64,000 bases of DNA from Rhodopseudomonas pseudopalustris (GCF_900110435.1 NZ_FODT01000004.1:310001-374000), one strand, 5' to 3'; shown: positions 8,565 to 22,034, numbered from the stretch's first letter. Program-made: numbers and translations. Notes: generated by a model not told the origin, from the letters alone.

Positions 8565-11500
8565 GTGGGCGCTGGCAGGCATTTTCGCAATCTCTCGACG
8601 CTGTTTCTCTGCACGACGTTTCTCGTGAGCGCGCCGGTTTCCGCCGCGCTGTACGCCGCGGAAACCGGCGCAAAGCACAAGCCGATCGCAAAATCGTCGT
8701 TGCCTTCCGACCTGAAGTCGAGTTTGGCCGAGGCCGTTCGGCTAGGCGAACGCGAGCTGATCGCGCAGGCCTATGACAGCACCTACCGCAATCCCGGCCT
8801 GCGCAATGCCGTCGTTCACTATGCGTCCGAGCTGTCGCCCGCGGCGCTCCGCGACGTCACAACCGCGGCCGATCTCGGGGTGCTGACGTCGGGTCAGCGG
8901 ATGACGTTGGCCCCGAACGCCGCACAGGTTTTGTCGACGGGGACTGCGGCCGCGTCCGGGCTCGGCGCGAGGTCCTATCAGAACGTCGCGGCGGCGGTGA
9001 ACAACTCGCCGAATCTTCCAAGCCCGATGCCCAGTCTTCAGGCGCAGACCTGGAATCTCGACCTGATCGGCGCGACGGCTGCATATGACCGCGGCTTCAC
9101 CGGCGCCGGCGTCAAAGTGACCGTCGCAGACACCGGCTTCGATGTCACCAATGCAGGCCTCGTCAACAGGTTGGTGACCAGTGTCGGCCGCAACTACGTC
9201 GTCAAGGACGGGACGACCTACGACCCGAACGAACTGACGCCGCTGACCGGCACCGATATTCATGGTTCGCACGTCGCCGGCATCGTCGCGGGGGAGAAAT
9301 TCGACAACGTCGCCGCCCACGGCGTGGCCTATGACGCGCGCGTCATTCCTTTGCGCATTCTGACCGCGGCCGGCTATTCCGTCGTGGGAGACGGCGACTC
9401 GTCGGCAAGCGCGCTGAACTACTTCGCTGGTTTGACCGGAACGATGGTCTACAATGCCAGCTACGGCCCCAACTTCAACGACTTCACCAACCTGACCCGG
9501 TGGACGGTCGGCAACATCGCCGACGAGGGCAATGCAGCACTCAATGCGCTTCGCGCCGGCAAGCTCGTCGTCGCCGCCAACGGCAACGACCGCGGCTCAA
9601 ATCCGATCGCGGCCAACAATCCCTCGGGTCTTGCGCTGCTGCCGTTTCTCAATCCTGCTCATGCCGGCCTCGGCGTCTACGACGATCAGGGGCAGCAACT
9701 CGACGGAACCGTGCTGCAACGTCAGAATGGTCAGATCATCGCCGTGATGTCGGTCGGGATTACCAAAGCGGCGGCCTGGTACTCGAACCTCTGCGGCGTC
9801 GCCGCAAGCTGGTGCGTCGCTGCGCCAGGGGGCGACGATCGCACCGGAGCGGAAGTCTATTCGACCGTCCCGCAAAACACCTATGCGTTCGAGTCGGGCA
9901 CCTCGATGGCTGCGCCGACCGTGTCGGGCGCGATCGCGGTTCTGATCCAGGCCAACCCGAGCTACAATGCTCGGGACCTCGCGAATCTGCTGTTCTCGAC
10001 CACGGAAGATCTGGGCGCGGCCGGCGTCGACGCCGTGTTCGGCTACGGCCTGATCCGTCTCGACCGCGCGACCGATGGTCCGACGTCGCTGGCCGCGAAC
10101 TCCACGGTCGACGTGGCAGCCGGCCAGACCTCCTATTGGAGCCGGCTGCTCACCACGCAAGGCGATTTCAGCAAGGCGGGTGACGGCATTCTCACGATCT
10201 CCGGCCGCACCACTGCCGGCGGCAATGTGTTCGCGCAGCTCGGCACGCTCGCGGTGGACGGTACGCTGACGATGGCGGCGGGCAACAGGCTCACCGTCGC
10301 CCAGCCTGCAACGCTGGCCGGCTTCGGCACCGTCGTCGGCGATACCAGCATCGCGGGCACGCTCTCGCCGGGCAAGATGGCAAATGTCGGCGACCTCGTG
10401 GCGAACAATGTCGTGCCCGCGGGCACGGTGCTGAACGGCAATTCGGTGGGCACGCTGACCTTCAACGGCAACGTGACGCTGACATCGACCGCCAATACGA
10501 TGATCGACATCGACGGCTCGCTGCTCGTCCCCGGCGGTCCCGGCACCTATGACAAGATCTATGTCACGGGAGCAGGCAACGTGTTCTATGCGGCCGGTAC
10601 GCTCACGCCTGTCCTGCGCGGCAGCGTCGGCACCGTCAGCAACTACACGCCTGCGATCGGCGCCGAGTTCGCGTTCGTGCAGGCGCAAAATGGGGCGAGC
10701 ACGGCGGGAAGTTTCTCCTCTCTGGTGCAGCCGACGTCGGGCCTGCCGGCCAATGGCCGCTTCGATCTGATCTACCAGCCGACCTCGATCACCCTGGTGG
10801 TGACGCCGGCGAGCTTCAGTGCCGTCGCCATTGCCGATCAGCTCGGCCCCAACCAACGGTCGGTCGCCCGTATTCTCGACAATGAGCGAGCAGCTTCGGG
10901 CGTGATGCCGTTGGCGTCTGAAAAGGCCTTGTACGACGCGCTCTACAAACTGAATTCGGAAGCGGCGCTCGACAAGGCTCTGACGCAGCTGGCGGGGCCG
11001 GGCCAGCCCGCGATCTCGAGCGCGCCGCTGCACGCGTTTGCAGGCTTCCTCGGCGCGATCGGAGACCGCCAGGATATGATGGCGCTCGGCGGTGAGCAGG
11101 GGCAGAACGGCACGGCGCAATCCTTTGCGTTGAACTATGCCGGTCGAACCATGATGAGCGCCGAGACGAATTCGGCCATTAACGCTTTCGCCAGCATCAA
11201 TCCGGCAGAGCGCGTGCGCGACGGTTGGGCGACGTGGGGGCAGGGCTTCGGTCGCACCAGCCGGGTCGGCGACGCCGGGGATCTGGCCGGCTCAAAAGCC
11301 GTCAGCGCCGGCTTTACGCTCGGCGCCGATCGCTGGTTCTCGAACAGTCTCGTCGCCGGTGGCGCGTTCGGCTACGCGCGGACCACCGCGACCAGCACCG
11401 ATATCAGCGGTAACGCGGATACTTACGCCGGCGCAGCCTATGCCAGCTGGATGCCGGGGGCGGCGGTGTTCGATTGGCGGATCGCGGCCGGTCCGAGCCA

Positions 11501-12035
11501 GATGTCGACCAGCCGCCAGATCTTGCTGGCGACCAACGGCCTGCAAGGCAATTCCAACGGAGTCGGCGTCGGGACCGCGCTGGAGGCGGGGTATCGTGTC
11601 GCGCTCGCGCCCGACGTGACCTTGAAGCCGTTCGCCGGCCTGAGCTGGCAGGGCTTCCGGCGCGACGGCTACAGCGAAAGCCAGCAGCCGATCGGTCTCG
11701 TCTACGCCGCGCAGACCTACGAGAAGCTGACGACGACCGCTGGCGCCGCCCTGAGTGCGCGTCTGCGCACCGCCGATGGCGCCACCTTGATGCCGGAACT
11801 CAAAGTCGGATGGGGCTACGATCTGCGCGACACGACGCTGATCAGCCAGGCCGCCCTGCTGGATGAAGGCTTTGTGGTCTCGGCGGCCCAACCCGGCCGC
11901 AACGCGGCGCTGGTCGGCGCCAAGATCTCCGGCTGGCGCGCCGAAACTTTCCGGATGTTCGCCGCCTATAATGGCGAGTACCGCAGCAATGCGATCAGCC
12001 ATCAGCTGTCGGCTGGGGCGCGCTTCAACTGGTGA
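8565..12035 (+). CDS. Subtilisin-type (S8) serine protease autotransporter
   Basis: A 1156-residue type Va secreted protein. A signal peptide (about residues 1-32) precedes an S8 peptidase domain with Asp189 (VADTGFD), His233 (IHGSHVAG), the oxyanion Asn region (AANGND, about 340) and Ser447 (GTSMAAP). Residues of about 540-800 form a repetitive Gly/Thr-rich beta-helix passenger (TISGRTTAGGNVFAQLG type). The last 280 residues or so are an autotransporter barrel starting near GWATWGQGFGR and ending in the aromatic residue of ARFNW, as outer-membrane barrels do. It starts at GTG. All three catalytic residues are present, so it should be active at the surface; its substrate is unknown. Confidence 0.93.
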   Translation: MGAGRHFRNLSTLFLCTTFLVSAPVSAALYAAETGAKHKPIAKSSLPSDLKSSLAEAVRLGERELIAQAYDSTYRNPGLRNAVVHYASELSPAALRDVTTAADLGVLTSGQRMTLAPNAAQVLSTGTAAASGLGARSYQNVAAAVNNSPNLPSPMPSLQAQTWNLDLIGATAAYDRGFTGAGVKVTVADTGFDVTNAGLVNRLVTSVGRNYVVKDGTTYDPNELTPLTGTDIHGSHVAGIVAGEKFDNVAAHGVAYDARVIPLRILTAAGYSVVGDGDSSASALNYFAGLTGTMVYNASYGPNFNDFTNLTRWTVGNIADEGNAALNALRAGKLVVAANGNDRGSNPIAANNPSGLALLPFLNPAHAGLGVYDDQGQQLDGTVLQRQNGQIIAVMSVGITKAAAWYSNLCGVAASWCVAAPGGDDRTGAEVYSTVPQNTYAFESGTSMAAPTVSGAIAVLIQANPSYNARDLANLLFSTTEDLGAAGVDAVFGYGLIRLDRATDGPTSLAANSTVDVAAGQTSYWSRLLTTQGDFSKAGDGILTISGRTTAGGNVFAQLGTLAVDGTLTMAAGNRLTVAQPATLAGFGTVVGDTSIAGTLSPGKMANVGDLVANNVVPAGTVLNGNSVGTLTFNGNVTLTSTANTMIDIDGSLLVPGGPGTYDKIYVTGAGNVFYAAGTLTPVLRGSVGTVSNYTPAIGAEFAFVQAQNGASTAGSFSSLVQPTSGLPANGRFDLIYQPTSITLVVTPASFSAVAIADQLGPNQRSVARILDNERAASGVMPLASEKALYDALYKLNSEAALDKALTQLAGPGQPAISSAPLHAFAGFLGAIGDRQDMMALGGEQGQNGTAQSFALNYAGRTMMSAETNSAINAFASINPAERVRDGWATWGQGFGRTSRVGDAGDLAGSKAVSAGFTLGADRWFSNSLVAGGAFGYARTTATSTDISGNADTYAGAAYASWMPGAAVFDWRIAAGPSQMSTSRQILLATNGLQGNSNGVGVGTALEAGYRVALAPDVTLKPFAGLSWQGFRRDGYSESQQPIGLVYAAQTYEKLTTTAGAALSARLRTADGATLMPELKVGWGYDLRDTTLISQAALLDEGFVVSAAQPGRNAALVGAKISGWRAETFRMFAAYNGEYRSNAISHQLSAGARFNW

Positions 12036-12058
12036 GGGGTGGTTTCGTCCGGAGAAGT

Positions 12059-12085
12059 TTCGGTTCTGACTGAATCAGGACCGAA
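12059..12085 (+). terminator. Hairpin after the autotransporter, resembling a dispersed repeat
   Basis: An 11-bp imperfect stem (TTCGGTTCTGA / ATCAGGACCGAA type, with one G-T pair) and a 5-nt loop lies 24 nt after the stop. The same kind of sequence, GGTTCTGATTGAATC, begins the longer repeat near 31366. It probably terminates transcription or protects the 3' end. Confidence 0.45.
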
Positions 12086-12195
12086 GCTGCGGCTTCCGGT
12101 GTCGACGCCTTGTCGTCGCGCGGACCCGTCCGGCTTTCACTTAGCATCGCCGGCCACGGCTTTGCTCGTGGATCGACGCCGACAAACCGCGGAGG

Positions 12196-14616
<2,421 letters not shown>

Positions 14617-14714
14617 CGATTCGGCAGATCGGAAAATTTCTTATCCAAAGATGAATCGCGCGCTCATTTGTGCGTGAGTCGAGTCCGAAACGGGAACGAC
14701 GACTCGTACTTGTC

Positions 14715-16094
14715 TCAGTCGGCGTTCGGCGGCTCGGCGTGACTGATCACGCGCTTCACGGTGGGGAAGGCGCGGCGCAACCTGCGCTCGATCTCGTCGA
14801 CGTGTTCGTGCACTGCGATGACGCTGAGCGAGGGTTCGGCGTAACAATGGAAATTGACGATCTCGCCGGCCTCGGTGTCGCGGACCCGGACGTTGTGGAT
14901 GTGATGGATGACGCCGTCGCTGGCGAGTTTGATCAGTGCGCCGCTGATCTCCTCGACGCGCGCGGGCGACGCGTCGGCGCCGTGCGGCATCTCCGGCTCG
15001 AGCGGCTCGATATGGGTGTCGACTTCGACGTCGGTGCCGAAATCGTCGCGAATGTGCCTCTCGAGTTCATGCGCGATGTCATGGGCCTCGATCAGCGGCA
15101 TGTTGCCGTCGACCTCGAGATCGATGCTGACGGTGATCTTGCAGCCGAGGTCGTGCACGGTGACGTGGTGGACGGCGAGGCCGGAATTGCGCGCGATCAC
15201 CATGATGCGCTCGCGCACGGTCTCGTTGTCGCGCGCCACTGGAATCGCGGTGAAGGTGAGGTCGGCGTCCTCGAAGGCGAGTTTCAGCGCGTCGTCGGTG
15301 CGACGCTTGATCTCGTCGATGCGATCGATCGGGTAGGTGCGGGGGACCTCGACCAGCGCGTCGATGAAATGCGTCGGGCCGACCATCCGCGCCCGCAGCC
15401 GCTCGATGCCGACGACACCCGGCACCGCGCCGATCACCTCGCGCGCCTTCTCCGAGACGCCCTCCGGAGCGCGGTCGAGCAAGGTCTGGATCGTCGAGCG
15501 GCCGAGCCGCAGTCCGAGGATCGAGATCATCACCGCGACGCCGATCGCGGCCCCGGCGTCGCCCCAGGCGAAGCCCATCGCCGACAGCGACAATCCGCCG
15601 ATCACCGCGAACGATCCGAGCACATCGGAGGCGAAATGCAGCGCGTCGGCGGCGAGCGCCTGGCTCTTGGTCGCGACCGCGGTCCGGTGCAGCGCCCAGG
15701 CGCGCCACAGATTGACGACGATGTCGACGCCGAGCACGGCGAACGCCAGCAGCGAGAACGCCGGCGGCGGAGCGCCCTCGCGCAGCCGGGTGACCGCCTC
15801 GACCAGGATGCCGCCCGCCAGCACATACAACAGCGCGATGACGCCGAGCGCCGACAGGCTTTCGATCTTGCCGTGGCCATAGTGATGCACATCGTCGGCC
15901 GGGCGATCGGAGACGCGTACCACGAACCAGGTGATGATGGTCGCAATCAGATCGATCGAGCTGTGCAGCGCTTCGGAAATCAGCGCCAGCGATCCGATCG
16001 CGATGCCGATGGCGAATTTCGCCGCGGCCATGCTGGCGCTCGCCAGGACGGAGACCGCGGCCACACGCGATTTGGTGCTGGCGTAATTACTCAT
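14715..16094 (-). CDS. Cation diffusion facilitator (CDF) metal efflux protein with extended C-terminus
   Basis: An inner-membrane metal/proton antiporter. About six hydrophobic segments fill the first 215 residues, with metal-site motifs HSSID in the second and HFASD in the fifth helix, the HxxxD pairs of zinc/iron-type CDF proteins. Ordinary CDFs stop near 300 residues after one cytoplasmic ZT-dimer domain. This 459-residue protein appears to contain two such regions, about 215-290 (VEVPRTYPIDRIDEI) and about 300-450 (VHHVTVHDL, VDTHIEPLEPE, IHHIHNVRVRD). Several His-rich patches lie in the extra part. The metal cannot be decided from sequence. It is a single gene with its own gaps on both sides. 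Confidence 0.9.
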   Translation of the reverse strand: MSNYASTKSRVAAVSVLASASMAAAKFAIGIAIGSLALISEALHSSIDLIATIITWFVVRVSDRPADDVHHYGHGKIESLSALGVIALLYVLAGGILVEAVTRLREGAPPPAFSLLAFAVLGVDIVVNLWRAWALHRTAVATKSQALAADALHFASDVLGSFAVIGGLSLSAMGFAWGDAGAAIGVAVMISILGLRLGRSTIQTLLDRAPEGVSEKAREVIGAVPGVVGIERLRARMVGPTHFIDALVEVPRTYPIDRIDEIKRRTDDALKLAFEDADLTFTAIPVARDNETVRERIMVIARNSGLAVHHVTVHDLGCKITVSIDLEVDGNMPLIEAHDIAHELERHIRDDFGTDVEVDTHIEPLEPEMPHGADASPARVEEISGALIKLASDGVIHHIHNVRVRDTEAGEIVNFHCYAEPSLSVIAVHEHVDEIERRLRRAFPTVKRVISHAEPPNAD

Positions 16095-16226
16095 AGGCTG
16101 CGGTGTAGCAGCCCGATCCCGAACATAAAAGCCGAGGAATGCGGAACCTCGTTGTGATTTCGCGTCCGCTGCAATTGCAATTTGTTCTTAGCTAAATCGG
16201 TTGCGTTGCGTGCTCGCAGGAGACGA

Positions 16227-17195
16227 TCAGAGCGTTACGACGATCTTTCCGAAATGACGGTTCGCCTCCATGTGTGCGAAGGCCTTGTCGATCTCGGCGA
16301 ACGCGAAGACGCGGTCCACCGGCAACTTCAGCTTGCGTGTTTCGACGGCCGGCCAGATATCGCCGCGCACCTGGCGGAAGATTTCGCGAATCTCTTCAAT
16401 GCTGCGGGTGCGGAAGGTGACGCCGACATAGTCGATCCGCCGCGCCGCATGCAGATCGAAATTGAAATCGGCGTGGGCGCCGCCGAGCCGGCCGACATTG
16501 ACGATGCGGCCGAGCACGCGGGTCGCGGCGAGGTTCTGGTTGGCGACGCTGCCGGAAATCTGGTCGATGATCAGATCGACCCCGGCGCCGCCGGTGGCGG
16601 CGAGCACCTGATCGACCCAGCCGCTTCCCGACGAATCGATCGCGAGGTCCGCGCCGAACTCGCGCAGCCGGTCGCGGCGGCTGTTGTCGGTCGACGAGCC
16701 GATCACCAGCTTGGCACCCTTCAGCCGGGCGATCTGCAGCGCCATCAGCCCGACGCCTGAGCTCGCGCCCTGGATCAGCACGGACTGGCCGGCGCGCAGC
16801 TTGCCGACCGCGATCAGCGCGTTGTGCATGGTGGTGAGCGCGACGGGCAGGGCGGCGGCATCCTCGAAGCTCACGCCATCCGGTATCGGGAACAGCCGGC
16901 CGTGATCGGCCAGCGTGTACTCGCCGAACGCCGCGGCGCCCGAGCCCATCACGCGGTCGCCGACCTCGCAGCCATAGGCCTCGTCACCGACCGCTTCGAT
17001 CTCGCCGGCCCATTCCATGCCGAGCACGGCGCCGCCGCCACCGGCCGCGCCGTGGGCATGACCCTTGGTCATGCCCAGGTCGGCGCGATTGAGGCCGCAG
17101 GCGCGGACGCGGATCAGGACCTGCGGTCCCCGTGGGGCCGGTTTGTCGATGTCGGTGATGGCGGCGCCGCCGGCGCCATAGACATAGGCCTTCAT
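16227..17195 (-). CDS. Zinc-independent quinone oxidoreductase-like medium-chain dehydrogenase
   Basis: A 322-residue NAD(P)H-dependent oxidoreductase of the quinone oxidoreductase branch of the medium-chain dehydrogenases. The nucleotide-binding fold is seen at QGASSGVGLMALQIA (about residues 140-155) and the quinone-reductase region at DLIIDQISG. The catalytic zinc cysteine and the four-cysteine lobe of alcohol dehydrogenases are missing, so reduction of quinones or enones is likelier than alcohol oxidation. It lies 27 nt downstream of the nitronate monooxygenase gene and is probably co-transcribed with it. The substrate is unknown. Confidence 0.85.
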   Translation of the reverse strand: MKAYVYGAGGAAITDIDKPAPRGPQVLIRVRACGLNRADLGMTKGHAHGAAGGGGAVLGMEWAGEIEAVGDEAYGCEVGDRVMGSGAAAFGEYTLADHGRLFPIPDGVSFEDAAALPVALTTMHNALIAVGKLRAGQSVLIQGASSGVGLMALQIARLKGAKLVIGSSTDNSRRDRLREFGADLAIDSSGSGWVDQVLAATGGAGVDLIIDQISGSVANQNLAATRVLGRIVNVGRLGGAHADFNFDLHAARRIDYVGVTFRTRSIEEIREIFRQVRGDIWPAVETRKLKLPVDRVFAFAEIDKAFAHMEANRHFGKIVVTL

Positions 17196-17222
17196 TTCAG
17201 CTCGCTCGGTGTCTCATGGTCG

Positions 17223-18447
<1,225 letters not shown>

Positions 18448-18466
18448 GGAGGACAGGCGAGGCGTG

Positions 18467-19252
18467 TTACGCTTTCACTGTCTGACGGAATTCATTGTGC
18501 AACTCGCCGATACCTTCGATCGCGATGGTGACGCTGTTGACCGGCTCCTTCATCACGCCGACGCCGACCGAGGTGCCGCAGCAGATCAGGTCGCCGGGCT
18601 CGAGCGTCATGTCGCGCGAGATCAGGCTGACCAGCCTCGCGGGGCTGAAGATCATGTCCGCAACCGGATAGTTCTGCCGCTCGGCGCCGTTCAGAATGGT
18701 GCGGATCGACAGCGTTGCGGGATCGAGGCCGGTGACGATCGCCGGCCCGAACGGGCCGAAGCCGTCGAAGCTCTTGGCGCGCGACCATTGCGGGAAGCTC
18801 GGGTCGCGATTGAGGATGTCGGCCGCGGTGATGTCGTTGACGCAGGTGTAGCCGAAAATGTGCGAAGCCGTGTCGGCCTCGGAGACGCCCCGGCACTCTT
18901 TGCCGATCACGACGCCGAGCTCGCCCTCATACACCACCTTGCCGTCATACGAGGCCGGACGATCGACGACGGCGCCATGCGCGGCGACGCTGGTGGTCGC
19001 CTTCAGGAAGTACAACGGCTCCGGCGGGACCGATTGATTGAGCTTGGCGGCCAGTGCGTGAAAATTGTTCCACAACCCGATGATCTTCGCCGGCGCGCAG
19101 GGCGCAAGCAGCTCGACATCGCCGAGTTGCAATGTCTGTCCGGTCGGCTTGTTGGCACCGAACATCTCGCCGTCATGCACGGCGATGTCGGATTGTGCGA
19201 TGGTGCCGAAGCCAATCGCGCCGTTGGCGCGGAAGCGAACCCATTTGGTCAT
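18467..19252 (-). CDS. Fumarylacetoacetate hydrolase-family protein
   Basis: A 261-residue metal-dependent enzyme of the FAH superfamily, which cleaves or isomerises acyl-pyruvates and related 2-oxo acids. The metal-site glutamates are seen in VVYEGELGVVIGK, followed by GYTCVNDITAADI and the DxxG region LEPGDLICCGT near the end. The ATG giving MTKWVRF was preferred to a start seven codons upstream. Palindromic repeats flank it on both sides, so it may be transcribed alone. Possible roles are decarboxylase or isomerase in aromatic or dicarboxylic acid breakdown; the substrate is unknown. Confidence 0.88.
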   Translation of the reverse strand: MTKWVRFRANGAIGFGTIAQSDIAVHDGEMFGANKPTGQTLQLGDVELLAPCAPAKIIGLWNNFHALAAKLNQSVPPEPLYFLKATTSVAAHGAVVDRPASYDGKVVYEGELGVVIGKECRGVSEADTASHIFGYTCVNDITAADILNRDPSFPQWSRAKSFDGFGPFGPAIVTGLDPATLSIRTILNGAERQNYPVADMIFSPARLVSLISRDMTLEPGDLICCGTSVGVGVMKEPVNSVTIAIEGIGELHNEFRQTVKA

Positions 19253-19279
19253 GGCGGGTGTTCTCCTCAACAATGCGGG

Positions 19280-19389
19280 TCATTCCGGGGCGCGCGTGAA
19301 ACGCGCGAACCCGGACTCTCGATGGGATCGGCGTACGAGCAACCTCGAGATTCCGGGTTCACTCGCTTGCGCGAGCGCCCCGGAATGAC
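19280..19389. repeat. Second pair of inverted REP-like palindromes
   Basis: Same arrangement as at 18332-18447: a left arm (TCATTCCGGGGCGCGCG ... CGCGAACCCGGACTC) and a right arm (GATTCCGGGTTC ... GCGCCCCGGAATGAC) in opposite orientation, separated by about 27 nt. It fills most of the gap between the FAH-family and ketopantoate reductase-family genes. Confidence 0.85.
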
Positions 19390-19405
19390 GTTGCTACGGC
19401 GCCAG

Positions 19406-20380
19406 TTAGTACAGCCCCGCCACCTTGGCGCGCTGGATCACCAGGCCGAGCACGGCGTCGATCGCCGGGGTCGGGATATTAGTCATGCGGCCCATCTCCT
19501 GCACCACGGTGACCAGCGGATCGATCTCCATCGGGCGGCCGCGCTCGAGGTCCTGCAGCATCGAGGTCTTGTGCGCGCCGACTTTTCGCGCGCCCTCGAT
19601 CCGCCGCTCGACGTCGACGCGGAACTTGACGCCGAAGGTTTCGGCGATCGCCTGCGCTTCCAGCATCATCGCCTTCGACAGCGCACGCGTCGCGGGATCG
19701 GACGCGATCACGTCGAGCGTCGCGTGGGTGAGGGCGCTGATCGGGTTGAAGCAGACATTGCCCCACAGCTTCAGCCAGATCTCGTCGCGGATCCGGTCGA
19801 GGATCGGCGCCTTCAGGCCGGCGGCCTCCAGCAGCTTGGACAGATTCTGCACGTCGGCGGTGGTCTCGCCGGAGGCTTCGCCGACCGGGAATTTGTCGCC
19901 ATAGACGTGGCGGATCACGCCGGGGGCTTCGAGCTCGGTGGCGGGATAGACGATGCAGCCGATGCCGCGCTCGGGGCCGAGTTCCTTCCACTGCCGGCCG
20001 CCGGGATCGATGCTCTCCAGCGTCGAACCCTCGAACTGATTGCCGTGCTTGTAGAAGTACCAATACGGCACGCCGTTGACGGCGGTGACGATGCGGGTGT
20101 GTGAGCCGAGCAGCGGCTTCATCGCGTCGATCGCGCCGGTGATCGAATGCGCCTTGAGGCAGATGATAATGAAGTCCTGCACGCCGAGTTCGGACGGGGT
20201 GTCGGTGGCGCGGACTTTCACCACGCGCTCCTCGTCGCCGATCAGCAGCTTCAGGCCGTTCTCCTTCATCGCCGCAAGATGCGCGCCGCGCGCCACCAGG
20301 CTCACGTCGGCGCCGGATTGCGCGAGTTGCACGCCGAGATATCCGCCGATCGCGCCGGCGCCGTAGATACAGACTTTCAT
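19406..20380 (-). CDS. 2-dehydropantoate 2-reductase (ApbA/PanE family)
   Basis: An NADPH-dependent reductase of the ketopantoate reductase family. The dinucleotide fold is at the very start (IYGAGAIGGYLGVQL), with the C-terminal helical domain carrying LWGNVCFNPISALT and ERGRPMEIDPLVTVV, typical ApbA_C motifs. The Met at KVCIYGAG is the natural start; an upstream start adds six residues. The gene lies just downstream of tctA. Because it sits in a carboxylate-uptake locus, it may reduce another 2-oxo acid rather than ketopantoate, so no panE symbol is given. Confidence 0.87.
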   Translation of the reverse strand: MKVCIYGAGAIGGYLGVQLAQSGADVSLVARGAHLAAMKENGLKLLIGDEERVVKVRATDTPSELGVQDFIIICLKAHSITGAIDAMKPLLGSHTRIVTAVNGVPYWYFYKHGNQFEGSTLESIDPGGRQWKELGPERGIGCIVYPATELEAPGVIRHVYGDKFPVGEASGETTADVQNLSKLLEAAGLKAPILDRIRDEIWLKLWGNVCFNPISALTHATLDVIASDPATRALSKAMMLEAQAIAETFGVKFRVDVERRIEGARKVGAHKTSMLQDLERGRPMEIDPLVTVVQEMGRMTNIPTPAIDAVLGLVIQRAKVAGLY

Positions 20381-20501
20381 CGAACTTCCTGGGCTCAACG
20401 CCAGAACGCCTGGCGATCGTGGAGACTGCAGCCGCGAAAGAGGCGGTGCGGCGGTTATCGGTCAGATCGGCGCGTGGTTCAAGCGCGCCATCTTCATTCG
20501 G

Positions 20502-22034
20502 TTATTCGTAATCCGGGCCAGCCGCTCGCGGCCGTCCGGTCGCCGCGGAACGCAGCCGGACGTAGCCCTCGTTGATCAGCGACCAGAACAGCGCGATCAG
20601 CCCGAGCGCCATGATCGTGCCGACCAGCCCGTTCGAGAAGAACACGCCGAGCGCGCCCTGCGAGGCGAGCAGTGATTGCCGGAACGCTTCCTCCGCCTTG
20701 TCGCCGAGTACGATCGCGAGCACCAGCGGCGCAAGTGGATAGTTGCATTTCTTCAGCAGGTAGCCGATCACCCCGAATACCAGCATCAGCATCACGTCGA
20801 AGGTGGAGTTGTGCACCGAATAGGCGCCGATCGCGCAGAGCACCAGGATCAGCGGCGCAACGATGCTGAATGGAATCCGCAGGATCGCGGCGAACACCGG
20901 CACGCAGGTGAGCACGATCAGCAGGCCGACGACGTTGCCGAGATACATCGAGGCGATCAGGCCCCAGACGAACTCCTTCTGCTCGACGAACAGCATCGGC
21001 CCCGGCTGCAGGCCCCAGATCAGGAGGCCGCCGAGCAGCACCGCGGCGGTCGGCGAACCGGGCACGCCGAGCGACAGCATCGGCAGCAGAGCGGCGGTGC
21101 CTGCGGCGTGCGCCGCGGTCTCCGGCGCAATCACGCCTTCGATCTCGCCGCGGCCGAAATTCTGGCCGTTCTTCGACATCCGCTTGGCGATGCCGTAGCT
21201 CATGAATGACGCCGGCGTGGCGCCGGCGGGCGTGATCCCCATCCAGCAGCCGATCACGCTGGAGCGCAGCGACGTCATCCAGTAGCGCGGCAGCTCCTTC
21301 CAGGTCTGCAGCACGACGCGCAGATTGATCTTGGCCTTGCTGCCGCGGAAGCTGAGCCCGTCTTCCATCGTCAGCAGGATTTCGCCGATGCCGAACAGGC
21401 CGATCACCGCGATCAGGAAGTCGAAGCCGTTCAGCATCTCGGTGAAGCCGAAGGTCAGCCGGAGCTGCCCGGTCATCGAATCGAGCCCGACGGCGGCGAG
21501 CGCGAAGCCGAGCATCATCGCCGCGACGGTCTTGAAGGGTGGTTCTTTCGATAGTCCGACGAAACTGCAGAAGGCGAGGAAGTACACCGCAAATTTTTCC
21601 GGCGGGCCGAACTCGAGCGCGAAGCGCGCGACCAGCGGGGCCACCAGCGTGATCATGACGATCGCGAACAGCGCGCCGACGAAGGACGACGTAAAAGCTG
21701 CGGTCAAAGCCTCGCCGGCCTTGCCCTGCTGCGCCATCGGATAGCCGTCGAACGTGGTCGCGACCGACCAAGGCTCGCCCGGGATATTGAACAGGATGGA
21801 GGTGATCGCGCCGCCGAACAGCGCGCCCCAATAGATGCAGGACAGCATGATGATCGCCGAGGTCGGCGGCATGCTGAAGGTGAGCGGCAGCAGGATTGCG
21901 ACGCCGTTGGCGCCGCCGAGGCCCGGCAGCACGCCGATGATGACGCCGAGCACGATGCCGATGACCATCACCAGGATGTTGAACGGCATCAGCGCGACGG
22001 AGAAGCCGTGAAACAGGTTGGCGAGTTCTTCCAT
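20502..22034 (-). CDS. tctA: Tripartite tricarboxylate transporter, large permease TctA
   Basis: A 510-residue inner-membrane protein with about 11-12 hydrophobic segments. The family signature GVLPGLGGANGVAILLPLTF lies near residues 36-55, and a repeated-fold partner is seen at LLPMLSLGVPGSPTAAVLLGGLL. It forms the channel of a TTT system fed by the TctC binding protein and with TctB as the small subunit. Gene order TctC, TctB, TctA on the minus strand with short gaps (82 and 27 nt) indicates an operon. TTT systems import carboxylates; which one is not shown. Confidence 0.95.
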   Translation of the reverse strand: MEELANLFHGFSVALMPFNILVMVIGIVLGVIIGVLPGLGGANGVAILLPLTFSMPPTSAIIMLSCIYWGALFGGAITSILFNIPGEPWSVATTFDGYPMAQQGKAGEALTAAFTSSFVGALFAIVMITLVAPLVARFALEFGPPEKFAVYFLAFCSFVGLSKEPPFKTVAAMMLGFALAAVGLDSMTGQLRLTFGFTEMLNGFDFLIAVIGLFGIGEILLTMEDGLSFRGSKAKINLRVVLQTWKELPRYWMTSLRSSVIGCWMGITPAGATPASFMSYGIAKRMSKNGQNFGRGEIEGVIAPETAAHAAGTAALLPMLSLGVPGSPTAAVLLGGLLIWGLQPGPMLFVEQKEFVWGLIASMYLGNVVGLLIVLTCVPVFAAILRIPFSIVAPLILVLCAIGAYSVHNSTFDVMLMLVFGVIGYLLKKCNYPLAPLVLAIVLGDKAEEAFRQSLLASQGALGVFFSNGLVGTIMALGLIALFWSLINEGYVRLRSAATGRPRAAGPDYE

